Positions 43,913 to 54,750 of a stretch of 64,000 bases of DNA are shown here, piece by piece. Source of the DNA: Eubacteriales bacterium (GTDB taxonomy: Bacteria > Bacillota > Clostridia > Lachnospirales > Lachnospiraceae); NCBI GenBank assembly GCA_030524175.1, contig JAUNHC010000003.1:62001-126000 (forward strand), in the 5' to 3' direction. The position numbers and the translations under genes were made by a program. The notes beneath the pieces are model-generated. The model saw nothing but the letters and a program-made list of their open reading frames with translations. It did not search any database and was not told the DNA's origin. The stretch's first letter is position 1. Every line of letters starts with the position of its first letter.

Positions 43913-44164
43913 ATTGTTCTCAAAAAATGATTTTATTTCCTGGTATGCAGCATCCTCATCATAACCTTCAATCTCTATTTCCACTGTCTGCCCGCACTTA
44001 ACACCAAGTCCCATAAGTGCCATCAGCTTCTTAGCCTCTGCAGTTTTTCCATCCTTATTGACCATGATCCGGCTCTCAAACTTTTTCGCCTCTTTTACCA
44101 GCAGGCCCGCCGGTCTTGCATGGATTCCTACCTCATCCTTGATCTCATAGCTGAATTTTTTCAT
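43907..44164 (-). CDS. HPr-family phosphocarrier lacking the regulatory serine
   Basis: 85-residue phosphocarrier of the phosphotransferase system. The active-site histidine is present in VGIHARPAG (His15 equivalent). The regulatory Ser46 position reads lysine: GKTAEAKKLMALMGLG instead of the usual GKxxxxKSIMGVMSLG. It should accept phosphate from enzyme I but cannot be a normal substrate of HPr kinase. GAGAGGA precedes the ATG at 44164. It is upstream of nothing obvious on its strand other than the AraC tail; the beta-glucoside PTS lies just to the right. Confidence 0.88.
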   Translation of the reverse strand: MKKFSYEIKDEVGIHARPAGLLVKEAKKFESRIMVNKDGKTAEAKKLMALMGLGVKCGQTVEIEIEGYDEDAAYQEIKSFFENNL

Positions 44165-44263
44165 TTTCTTATCCTCTCTTTCTTTCATTATTGGTAATGT
44201 CTGTGTCATCAGACATGCCCGTTTTAATCTTGCCGTATTTTATTTTCAGCAGCATTTCTCAGT

Positions 44264-47770
<3,507 letters not shown>

Positions 47771-47879
47771 TTATATTTATGAAGGTTTGGCCAACTGAAT
47801 GTCACCATCCCGGCATACGTATTAATTATAACAATTTTGCGGTGTGCGCACTGTAAATATCAGTGATAGCCCGCGGAAC

Positions 47880-48725
47880 TCAGTTCTTGATTTTATTGAC
47901 CACACGCTCAATATGTATTGTGAGATAAAGCTGTTCCTCTTTTGACAAAGTATAATCATATTTTTTAGCTATAAACTCTGTGATTTTCTCCACGCATTTA
48001 TAAGCATTCTTATATTTATCTTTGATAACATCCAGTAAGTCATCATTATCGCCTCCGTCATAGGTATTATGCTCTACAAGACGCTTGGCAAAGAATTTCA
48101 GGTGTGTTATAAAACGGTAATAATAAACATCATCTTCATTAAACTCCACATTGAAATAATACTTAACAATATTCACCACTTCCTGCATGATTCGGGTAAT
48201 CTCATACATATTATGCATTACCCCCTCATCCATCTGTGCATTAGCCAGATGAAGGGCTATAAACCCGGCCTCGTCTATAGGAAGCCCGGCCTTACATTTC
48301 TCTTTGATCCTCTCCAGGGCCCACAGTCCGATCTGGAATTCTTCCTTATAGAACCTGCGGATATCCCACAGAAGCACATTTTTCACAGTCACACCCTCAT
48401 GGAAACGTACAATGGACGTATGCACATGGTCTATAAGGGAGATATAAACCATATCATTCAGCTTCTTTCCAAGCTGCAGCCTTGCCTGGGATATGATTTC
48501 CTCTCCGATCACAATATGTTCCATTGGAATATCCTGAATCAATACCTGAAATTTATTGTTAGCTTCCTGGCCCGACAGAAAAAACGTCTTATCCACAGTG
48601 TCCTGTTCTATTTCCTGACCCGCTTTTTTCTTAAAGCAGATTCCCTTTCCCATAACGATTTTCTCCTGTCCCGACTCGTCCAGAACAACTGCCACGTTAT
48701 TGTTAAGAATTTTATATATCTCCAT
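47880..48725 (-). CDS. licT: LicT/BglG-type transcriptional antiterminator
   Basis: 281-residue RNA-binding antiterminator: an N-terminal co-antiterminator domain (about 1-60, MEIYKILNNNVAVVLDESGQE), then two PTS regulation domains with the phosphorylatable histidines (YISLIDHVHTSIVRF about 95-110; GFIALHLANAQ; LYLTIHIERVV near the end). It binds the RAT RNA in its own leader and prevents termination when beta-glucosides are transported. AGGAGGAAG precedes the ATG. Confidence 0.94.
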   Translation of the reverse strand: MEIYKILNNNVAVVLDESGQEKIVMGKGICFKKKAGQEIEQDTVDKTFFLSGQEANNKFQVLIQDIPMEHIVIGEEIISQARLQLGKKLNDMVYISLIDHVHTSIVRFHEGVTVKNVLLWDIRRFYKEEFQIGLWALERIKEKCKAGLPIDEAGFIALHLANAQMDEGVMHNMYEITRIMQEVVNIVKYYFNVEFNEDDVYYYRFITHLKFFAKRLVEHNTYDGGDNDDLLDVIKDKYKNAYKCVEKITEFIAKKYDYTLSKEEQLYLTIHIERVVNKIKN

Positions 48726-48902
48726 CTCTTCTTCCTCCTGTGAGTGTTTTGTCCATGGTCAATCTCAAAATTCCATGAAATATCTCCCGGAACGTTTTCC
48801 GCCCTCTTAATTCCGCCAAACAAAGCGGACAAGTCCACTTCAACTACCTAATCCCTCACATATGAAGGACTTGTACCCTTTGTGCGCCAATGATATAAAA
48901 AA

Positions 48903-48990
48903 AACCTATATACACAAATATACCCGAAAGACCTGGCTTCCAAGAATATTTCTGTATATAGGTTTAGCTTGCAGTGTGCAATCACTATCC
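48903..48990 (-). promoter_or_regulatory. RAT antiterminator overlapping a terminator in the licT leader
   Basis: The minus-strand RAT element (48961-48990) begins GGATAGTGATTGC and ends TGCAAGCTAAACC, matching the LicT/SacT RAT pattern. Its 3' bases overlap the left arm of a terminator whose perfect 12-base arms are AACCTATATACA (48903-48914) and TGTATATAGGTT (48953-48964), followed by a U-run. Binding of LicT to RAT would exclude the terminator. Confidence 0.88.
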
Positions 48991-49007
48991 TATTTCGTTC
49001 TGGCATC

Positions 49008-49036
49008 ATCCTATCACGAGGAAACAGGAAAGTCAA
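49008..49036 (-). promoter_or_regulatory. Promoter of the licT-bglP-bglA operon
   Basis: Minus-strand TTGACT (49031-49036) and TAGGAT (49008-49013) with 17-base spacing, just upstream of the RAT. The remaining sequence to 49188 holds only a small inverted repeat GCTGACT...AGTCAGC near 49152-49170, possibly the end of the upstream kinase transcript. Confidence 0.7.
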
Positions 49037-49188
49037 CAAGAGACTTTTTCCCATAATTAGTTTCTCTGTTTTTGCCAAATTACAAAATAAAAATTTGGTG
49101 GTTTTTCACATCAAAACATTGTTCACTATGAAAGTTCATGGCTGGACCGGCGCTGACTGACGTAGTCAGCACGGCTCCCTCCCTATGG

Positions 49189-50331
49189 CTAAGAGCGTAT
49201 TTCGGCTGCCTTTAAATATATCCGAAAAATACTGCCTTTTCCGATCTCACTTACTGTTTCTATCTTTCCGTCATGCTTGTCCAGGATCATTTTCACAACA
49301 GCAAGTCCCAGCCCAGAACCAGGTATCTTCTGGGAACGGGATGGGTCCCCGCGGTAAAATGGTTCAAAAATATGATCCACAGTCTCTTTTTCCATCCCAA
49401 TGCCATTATCCTCCACCTGGATGCTGACCCAATCCCCCTCCTGCTTCTGCCGGATCATAACTCTTCCGCCTGGAAGATTATATTTTACAGCATTTTCGAT
49501 CAAATTATAAAATGCACGATAGAGAAGATCCTGATTCCCATATACAAAACACTCTGTTTCCTTATCCACAGACAATTCTATTTGTCTTGTCTCTGCCTGA
49601 GGTGACAATTCCTCAACAGCCAGCTCCAGCAAGGGATATACCTCCACATTCTGCTTTTCCTGGACTGCAGTAAGGTTTGCAAGGGCCAGAAGCCCTTCCA
49701 CCGTCTTTATGATACGTTCCAGGGACTTATCCGTATCCTCCATAAATTCCTGATAATCTTCTGTCCCCGGATCAGGATTCATATCCAGCACCTGAAGAGA
49801 AGATTTTATGACTGCAAGAGGTGTTTTCAATTCATGGGCAGCATTGGCAGCAAAGCTTTTCTGAATAAGAAATGCTTCCTCCAGACGCTCCAACATTCCA
49901 TTATAGGCATCTGCCAATATTTTCACTTCCGCCTGTGCCCCCGGCAGGTTAACCCTTTTATCAAGATTTTGGTCATCCGTAGACTTAAGAGATTGTGTCA
50001 GCTCCCTCAACGGCCGTACCAGCCGCCCCACAGCCCAGTAAGTTGCAGCCAATGCCAGAAGTATGGTCAGCAGCATAGCCGCAACCGACCGGACAGAAAA
50101 TTTCTGATAAACATCCTGATAGCTAATGTCTGGTTCAATCTGCGACAAAATGGAATTCTCCGGAAGAACAGAATCATACTCCACAAGCCCCTGCTCAATT
50201 AAGGCAGCATAATCCCCATAATAATTATCAGCGGAAAACAGGGAATTTCCAGTTAACAACAGACATGCAATGATCAATATGATACCGACGATCCCTGTGA
50301 CCTGAAACTGCAGTGTATTTTTTTTCCTCAT
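49189..50331 (-). CDS. Sensor histidine kinase
   Basis: 380-residue membrane kinase. A first helix (about 10-30), an extracellular sensor of about 55 residues, a second helix (near 85-105), HAMP (VGRLVRPLRELTQSLKS), the H-box FAANAAHELKTPLAVIK with the phosphorylated histidine, N-box (LIENAVKYNLPGG) and G-boxes (EDNGIGMEKETVDHIF, GSGLGLAVVKMI). The ATG at 50331 overlaps the response regulator stop by four bases (ATGA) and has AAAGGAGG upstream; a GTG 18 bases earlier is less likely. Signal unknown. Confidence 0.93.
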   Translation of the reverse strand: MRKKNTLQFQVTGIVGIILIIACLLLTGNSLFSADNYYGDYAALIEQGLVEYDSVLPENSILSQIEPDISYQDVYQKFSVRSVAAMLLTILLALAATYWAVGRLVRPLRELTQSLKSTDDQNLDKRVNLPGAQAEVKILADAYNGMLERLEEAFLIQKSFAANAAHELKTPLAVIKSSLQVLDMNPDPGTEDYQEFMEDTDKSLERIIKTVEGLLALANLTAVQEKQNVEVYPLLELAVEELSPQAETRQIELSVDKETECFVYGNQDLLYRAFYNLIENAVKYNLPGGRVMIRQKQEGDWVSIQVEDNGIGMEKETVDHIFEPFYRGDPSRSQKIPGSGLGLAVVKMILDKHDGKIETVSEIGKGSIFRIYLKAAEIRS

Positions 50332-51011
50332 TGCTCCTCCTTTGGACACCGGAGACGGTAGCCATGCCCCCGCTGGGTAACAATATAATCCTGGGCTCCT
50401 GCTGCATCTAACTTTTTCCTGAGGGAATGGACATGATACCGGAAGGAATTGGAAAATAAATCCGCCTCACTGTCCCATCCATGCTCTATCAGTTCTTCAG
50501 CGCTGATCATCTCCCCTGCATGGACAAACAGATACTCTAACAATGAATATTCCTTCCGGGTGAGTTCTACGGCCCGCCCGCTGCACAAAACCTGCCTGGC
50601 GGCCGTATCCATCTCCAGGCAGCCGCAGCGGAGAACTGTGTCTTTTGTAGAAAAGCTGCGGCGCAGAAGACTGCGGATACGCGCCTCCAGTTCTTTAAAC
50701 TCAAAAGGTTTTGTGAGATAATCATTGCTGCCGTTATCCAGACCGCTGACTTTATCCTCCAGAGAATTCCTGGCTGAAAGGATTAAAACACGGAAGCTTG
50801 AATCTTCACTGCGGATACGACGCAGCACTTCCATACCGTCCAGCTTTGGCAGGTTCAAATCTAAAATCATGAGATCGTACTGGTTCAATCCATAAAGATA
50901 CAGTGCCTCTTCTCCATCATAGGCACAATCTACCGCATACCCCATCATCCGCAGACCTTTTGCCAAAGTTTTTGAAAGCATCTCTTCGTCTTCTACCACT
51001 AATAATTTCAT
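50328..51011 (-). CDS. OmpR-family response regulator
   Basis: 227-residue regulator. Receiver domain with acidic residues VVEDEE (about 5-10), phosphorylation Asp in LMILDLNLPKLDGMEVL and the conserved LTKPF; winged-helix DNA-binding domain (about 130-225, VELTRKEYSLLEYLFVHAGE). GAGGTG precedes the ATG at 51011. Coupled to the histidine kinase, and directly downstream of the M13 peptidase gene on the same strand. Confidence 0.94.
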   Translation of the reverse strand: MKLLVVEDEEMLSKTLAKGLRMMGYAVDCAYDGEEALYLYGLNQYDLMILDLNLPKLDGMEVLRRIRSEDSSFRVLILSARNSLEDKVSGLDNGSNDYLTKPFEFKELEARIRSLLRRSFSTKDTVLRCGCLEMDTAARQVLCSGRAVELTRKEYSLLEYLFVHAGEMISAEELIEHGWDSEADLFSNSFRYHVHSLRKKLDAAGAQDYIVTQRGHGYRLRCPKEEQ

Positions 51012-51076
51012 TTTTCTGCACCTCAAATATAATATATCCAGTGTACCCAATCACCGCCGGGCTGTCAACGGTACCT

Positions 51077-51123
51077 TCTGCCCGGCTGCTGCCATCCGCC
51101 CGGTGTGTTGCTGTCCGCCCGGC
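51077..51123. repeat. GCCCGG-containing short repeat downstream of the M13 gene
   Basis: GCCCGG recurs at 51080, 51098 and 51117 within similar 18-19-base units (CTGCTGCCATCCGCCCGG and TTGCTGTCCGCCCGG). No strong terminator could be recognised here. Confidence 0.45.
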
Positions 51124-51140
51124 AGTGATTCTTATATACA

Positions 51141-53516
51141 TTACCAAATGTTAATACGGTCTTCAGGTGCAACATACATTCCGTCACCTTCCTTAATATC
51201 ATAAGTGTCATAAAATTCCTGAAAATTAGAAAGCACCCGGTTACAGCGAAGATTATTTGGCGCATGCATGTCTGACTGGGCTGTTTCCAGCAAAGTATCA
51301 TAGTCAGCAACTCTCAGCCACTGGTTTGCATAGCTGCGGAAAAATGCATCATAATCCGGATCCTCCATTCCGGATAAAATCTCCAGGCCGCAGGCGATCC
51401 CCCCCATATCTGCAATATTCTCACTTAAGGTTTCCTGTCCGTCTGCCTTGATTCCCGGCAGTGCTTCATATCCTTCATAAAATTCTTCAACATTCTTGCA
51501 CAGCTTTTTAAAATGCTTATAATCTTCCTCTGCCCACCAGTCTCTTAAATTTCCCTGTGAGTCAAATTGTGCTCCCCCATCGTCAAACATATGTGTGATT
51601 TCATGTGCTATTGTACTTCCGATCGAACCCAGGTTTGTTTCAAAGGACTCATTCTTATCGTAAAACGGAGCCTGCAGAATCCCTGCCGGGAACAAAAGGG
51701 TGTTGGTGTTCCGATTTGCAGCCGCATTGACCGTATAAGCCGCCAAAGCAAACTTTCGGTTATCAACCGGCTGTCCCAGTTCCTTAAGCTGCTGTTTCCA
51801 TCTGTCCACTTCACAGGCAGCTGCATTTTCAAAAAAACTGCCGCCTTCCTCTTTTCCTCTGATCTCAGCTTTACTTAGCTGCCACTCATCAGGATAACCG
51901 ATCAGGACTGTAAGAGAATCCAGTTTTTTTATTGCTTCTTTTTTTGTGTCATCTTCCATCCAGTCCAGCCGTTCAATCCTCTTTTTGAACGTTTCAATCA
52001 TCAGATTTGTCATTTTTTCAATTTCTTCTTTTGATTCAGGTGAAAAATAACGTTTAACATAAAGCTGTCCCAGCTCCTCGGAAAGATAATTCTGCACTGC
52101 CAGATCCCCGGATGCAATACCGCCTGTGCCAAACTGTTCCGCCAGATCTTCACTTAGATAGGAACTGCATGCACTGAGAAGCACAATCTTCTCTATAGAT
52201 TTAAAAAGCTCCAGGTTCTCCTCCGTCACCCATTTCGCATATGCAGAAAACATTTTGTCATCTAATACCTGCATTTCAAAGGTATCCTTCACACCAATCG
52301 CAGTCATCAGCTCTGACGGTCTTGCCTGAGGCATCATCTCATCCAGCGTCTTAAATGTATAATAGTTCTGCTCCTTAAATTCCCCTGTTCCATCCGGCAA
52401 TTCCATATTTTGAGCTACGTCCTGCTCCAGCTCTAAAATTTTATCTGCATGACATTCCGCTTCCTCCTGACTTTCCCCTACTGCCACAAGCTGCTCCACC
52501 AATGCTGCACGGTATTCTTTATATTCCTCCTTCTCCGGATTTTCGTAATCACCTGCTGCCAGTCCTGGTGTCATGGTCAAGAGAAGCATGATTTTTTTGC
52601 TGCTGTCCTTGATATCTGTTGTTGCCAGCCCGGGAAACAGCCCATTTGCAAAATTCCCCAGCTCATTTACACACATGGCAATTGCCGCATTCAATTCAGA
52701 AAATGATCCTGCTTTGTCAACTGCCTCCAAGTATTTCTTCAACGGCTTTATGCCTGCCCGGTTACGCGCTTCAATGTTTTCAAAGTTGTTATATAAATCC
52801 CGGATTTTCTGTTCAGGGCTTCCTTTGGGATAGTCTTCCCCGCTGTTTACAATTTCATCGATCAGCTCCTTAAGCTGCTTGTCAGTCCTGTCATTCACCT
52901 CACCTGACCCACCAGCTGTTTCCCCGGTTTCCGGAATCTCTGTTGTATCCAGAAGCTTCTTATTCACAGCAGTGTAGAAATCATCCTTCTCATTGGTTCC
53001 AAATGCAGCATACAATCTGGCTGCAATCACTTCAGCATCTTTCATGGCTGCAGAAGCCTCCAGGAAATTATCTTCCCCTTCTTTCTCTCCATCTGAAACA
53101 TCTTCCAAATCCGATGCTGCCAGAATACCTCCATCTGCCAGATTTTTTAATGCATCCTGCGCCCATTCCGGTACTTTTGACAAATCCGGTACAGGGGGTA
53201 CAGTTTTCTCCGCATTTCCTTCCGGCTTTGGCAGTTTATCAAATGCACGCCCGGCAAGCACCAGCATCTGAAGGCGGTCAGCTTCCTCCGATTCCTTCAT
53301 TCCTTCCAAAATTTCCGAGCGCTGTGCAGGCTTCCCATATCCCGTTGCTGCCTTCATAAAAAAATCAGCCAGCTGTCCTGTTGTAACCTTTACAGTTTCC
53401 TGTGGAACAGCGTTTTCTTTTGCCAAAACCTTAACCCCGCCCCGAACACTGCTCCCTGTCAATACTATCATGATAAGAATCAAAGAAAGCCATCTTTTCA
53501 TTCTTCTGTATTTCAT
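51141..53516 (-). CDS. Secreted M13-family metallopeptidase (neprilysin/PepO type)
   Basis: 791-residue zinc endopeptidase. An N-terminal signal peptide (about 1-32: MKYRRMKRWLSLILIMIVLT, then a VLA-K cleavage-like site) is followed by a region (about 45-170) with an SLH-like stretch (VPEWAQDALKNLADGGIL), then the M13 N- and C-domains. The zinc motif HEITHMFD lies near residue 638, the ligand glutamate motif ENIADMGG near 702. AGAGGAG precedes the ATG. It probably acts outside the cell on peptides. It lies immediately upstream of a two-component system that may control it. Confidence 0.93.
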   Translation of the reverse strand: MKYRRMKRWLSLILIMIVLTGSSVRGGVKVLAKENAVPQETVKVTTGQLADFFMKAATGYGKPAQRSEILEGMKESEEADRLQMLVLAGRAFDKLPKPEGNAEKTVPPVPDLSKVPEWAQDALKNLADGGILAASDLEDVSDGEKEGEDNFLEASAAMKDAEVIAARLYAAFGTNEKDDFYTAVNKKLLDTTEIPETGETAGGSGEVNDRTDKQLKELIDEIVNSGEDYPKGSPEQKIRDLYNNFENIEARNRAGIKPLKKYLEAVDKAGSFSELNAAIAMCVNELGNFANGLFPGLATTDIKDSSKKIMLLLTMTPGLAAGDYENPEKEEYKEYRAALVEQLVAVGESQEEAECHADKILELEQDVAQNMELPDGTGEFKEQNYYTFKTLDEMMPQARPSELMTAIGVKDTFEMQVLDDKMFSAYAKWVTEENLELFKSIEKIVLLSACSSYLSEDLAEQFGTGGIASGDLAVQNYLSEELGQLYVKRYFSPESKEEIEKMTNLMIETFKKRIERLDWMEDDTKKEAIKKLDSLTVLIGYPDEWQLSKAEIRGKEEGGSFFENAAACEVDRWKQQLKELGQPVDNRKFALAAYTVNAAANRNTNTLLFPAGILQAPFYDKNESFETNLGSIGSTIAHEITHMFDDGGAQFDSQGNLRDWWAEEDYKHFKKLCKNVEEFYEGYEALPGIKADGQETLSENIADMGGIACGLEILSGMEDPDYDAFFRSYANQWLRVADYDTLLETAQSDMHAPNNLRCNRVLSNFQEFYDTYDIKEGDGMYVAPEDRINIW

Positions 53517-53610
53517 TTTGTTCTCCTCTCATTCTGTCTGCCCTTTAGGCGTCTCAGTTGTTAAACACATGATATCATTTTTTATGTTAGATTATTGTTA
53601 GTTTATTGAG

Positions 53611-53628
53611 AATTTCAAAATTGAAATT
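53611..53628. promoter_or_regulatory. Candidate operator upstream of the M13 peptidase gene
   Basis: AATTTCAA-AA-TTGAAATT, an eight-base inverted repeat with a two-base centre, about 95 bases before the M13 start. The region 53517-53735 otherwise holds only AT-rich sequence with a possible TTGAAA -35 box. The response regulator next door is one possible ligand. Confidence 0.4.
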
Positions 53629-53735
53629 TGGATGGTCTACATAGATACTATATAAATTGGTATTCTAGCAACTAAAAAAGCATGTATTTTACTATATGTT
53701 ACCGTTTATAAAAAACATGAAAACAATGAAAATCT

Positions 53736-53899
53736 TAGAGCGTGTTTGAAAATTGCTTTCGGCAAGATGTGCGTCACAATTTGTGGGAGATCTGGCTCCG
53801 ATGAGGGAGGCGTAGTGGGCTACTCTGACTGAATTGGAGCCAAATCTCCTGCAAAGTGGGGCGTGCAGCTTGTCGGAATGAATTTTCAAATACGCTCTA
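53736..53899. mobile_element. Hairpin MITE-like element, 164 bases
   Basis: Terminal inverted repeats TAGAGCGTGTTTGAAAATT (53736-53754) and AATTTTCAAATACGCTCTA (53881-53899) match at 18 of 19 positions. The interior is also a long imperfect inverted repeat (for example GGGAGATCTGGCTCC on the left against GGAGCCAAATCTCC on the right), so the whole element can fold into one hairpin with its loop near 53812-53825. It has no credible coding capacity. It looks like a miniature inverted-repeat transposable element between the M13 gene and the CRISPR region. Confidence 0.75.
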
Positions 53900-53907
53900 G
53901 AACACAA

Positions 53908-53935
53908 AAAGACGTGTTAGTAAATTAACACATCT
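53908..53935 (-). terminator. Terminator at the end of the transporter remnant
   Basis: Minus-strand hairpin TGTGTTA-ATTTAC-TAACACG followed by TCTTTTTG; the stop codon of the remnant lies within the stem. The stretch from 54087 to 54272 beyond the remnant is AT-rich and holds nothing I can identify. Confidence 0.7.
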
Positions 53936-54086
53936 CTTTTCGATATAGTCTTTTATTGTCTTTTTTAATTAATTTATCGTAGACATACATACCAAAAGAT
54001 AAACAGCCAGACATAAAACTGAATATTCCGTATATTGACTGGTTGTTAAGCAATAGAAAAATAATAGATGATATGATTGGGTCCAT
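53925..54086 (-). pseudogene. Remnant of a small membrane transporter gene (EamA/DMT-like C-terminus)
   Basis: A 53-codon reading frame on the minus strand encodes MDPIISSIIFLLLNN, then YGIFSFMSGCLSFGMYVYDKL and a basic tail KKDNKRLYRKEMC. The hydrophobic pattern resembles the last two helices of EamA/DMT transporters. No ribosome site precedes the ATG, and a stop codon comes directly before it, so this is probably the 3' end of a lost gene. A good terminator overlapping its stop codon supports a former gene. The family assignment is tentative. Confidence 0.45.
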
Positions 54087-54272
54087 TTAATATTAGAAGC
54101 GCTGACGTAATAAAGTCACTATAAACCAATAACACGCTTTTTAATTTTAAATAAATTGATATTATGTTTTGTATTTTTTCTTCTTTTTAGAAAATACTAT
54201 AATTTAATAAAGAAAATAATATTAGCAATATTGTCTAAAATGGTATTACATACTTTTTCTTTTAACTGCGAG

Positions 54273-54569
54273 ACCTAAATCCACACTTCCGCGTAGGAAG
54301 TGACAGCTGTGGTCCAGTCTGTATGGGTACAGGCAGAATTTCAATCCACACTTCCGCGTAGGAAGTGACGTAACACAACAACCTAAACCCCTATAATCAC
54401 CAAATTTCAATCCACACTTCCGCGTAGGAAGTGACTAATACAAGCAGGGTTGCAAATGCAAACGCCCAAATTTCAATCCACACTTCCGCGTAGGAAGTGA
54501 CTGATAGGTATCATCATATATTTATTATGCAAACAAAATTTCAATCCACACTTCCGCGTAGGAAGTGAC
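54273..54569 (-). CRISPR. CRISPR array, five repeats and four spacers (type III)
   Basis: A 32-base repeat occurs at 54273-54304, 54338-54369, 54404-54435, 54470-54501 and 54538-54569; spacers are 33, 34, 34 and 36 bases. On the minus strand each repeat starts GTCACTTCCTACGCGG, contains the stem CACTTCC/GGAAGTG and ends GTGTGGATTGAAAT; the final ATTGAAAT is the usual 8-base crRNA tag. Repeats 2-5 are identical. The leftmost has three changes in the six bases at its 5' plus-strand end, which marks it as the trailer end. The leader is therefore on the right, next to the cas genes, and the array is read leftward in the same direction as the cas operon. Confidence 0.97.
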
Positions 54570-54750
54570 AGCAAAATTACACAAAATTACCCCTAGTATT
54601 TTGACCTTTCCTATAAAGATTACCCTATTTTGGAACCAAATGCAACTTTATATTTTAATTTCCTCCATATTTTATGTATAAAATACCATTTATCAGGTGC
54701 GAATGTCCCAGTAAATTTATGTTCACTATAGGTTCGCACCTGACATTTAC
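54570..54750 (-). promoter_or_regulatory. CRISPR leader with promoter and a long inverted repeat
   Basis: AT-rich leader between the last cas gene and the first repeat. Minus-strand TTGCAT (54640-54645) and TAATCT (54617-54622) with 17-base spacing would start transcription about 40 bases before repeat 5, giving the array its own promoter. Upstream, CAGGTGCGAA (54694-54703) and TTCGCACCTG (54733-54742) are perfect 10-base arms around 29 bases; they may form the end of the cas transcript or a protein-binding dyad. They are not followed by a U-run. Confidence 0.7.

Noticed and set aside
53692-53907. 71-codon minus-strand frame across the MITE
   Set aside because: It spans the self-complementary element and its flanks, has no ribosome site and no recognisable protein features.
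54273-54569. Type I-C array
   Set aside because: The repeat end GGATTGAAAT is shared with type I-C, but the adjoining genes are cas10 and RAMP proteins, with no cas3, cas8c or cas5c visible.
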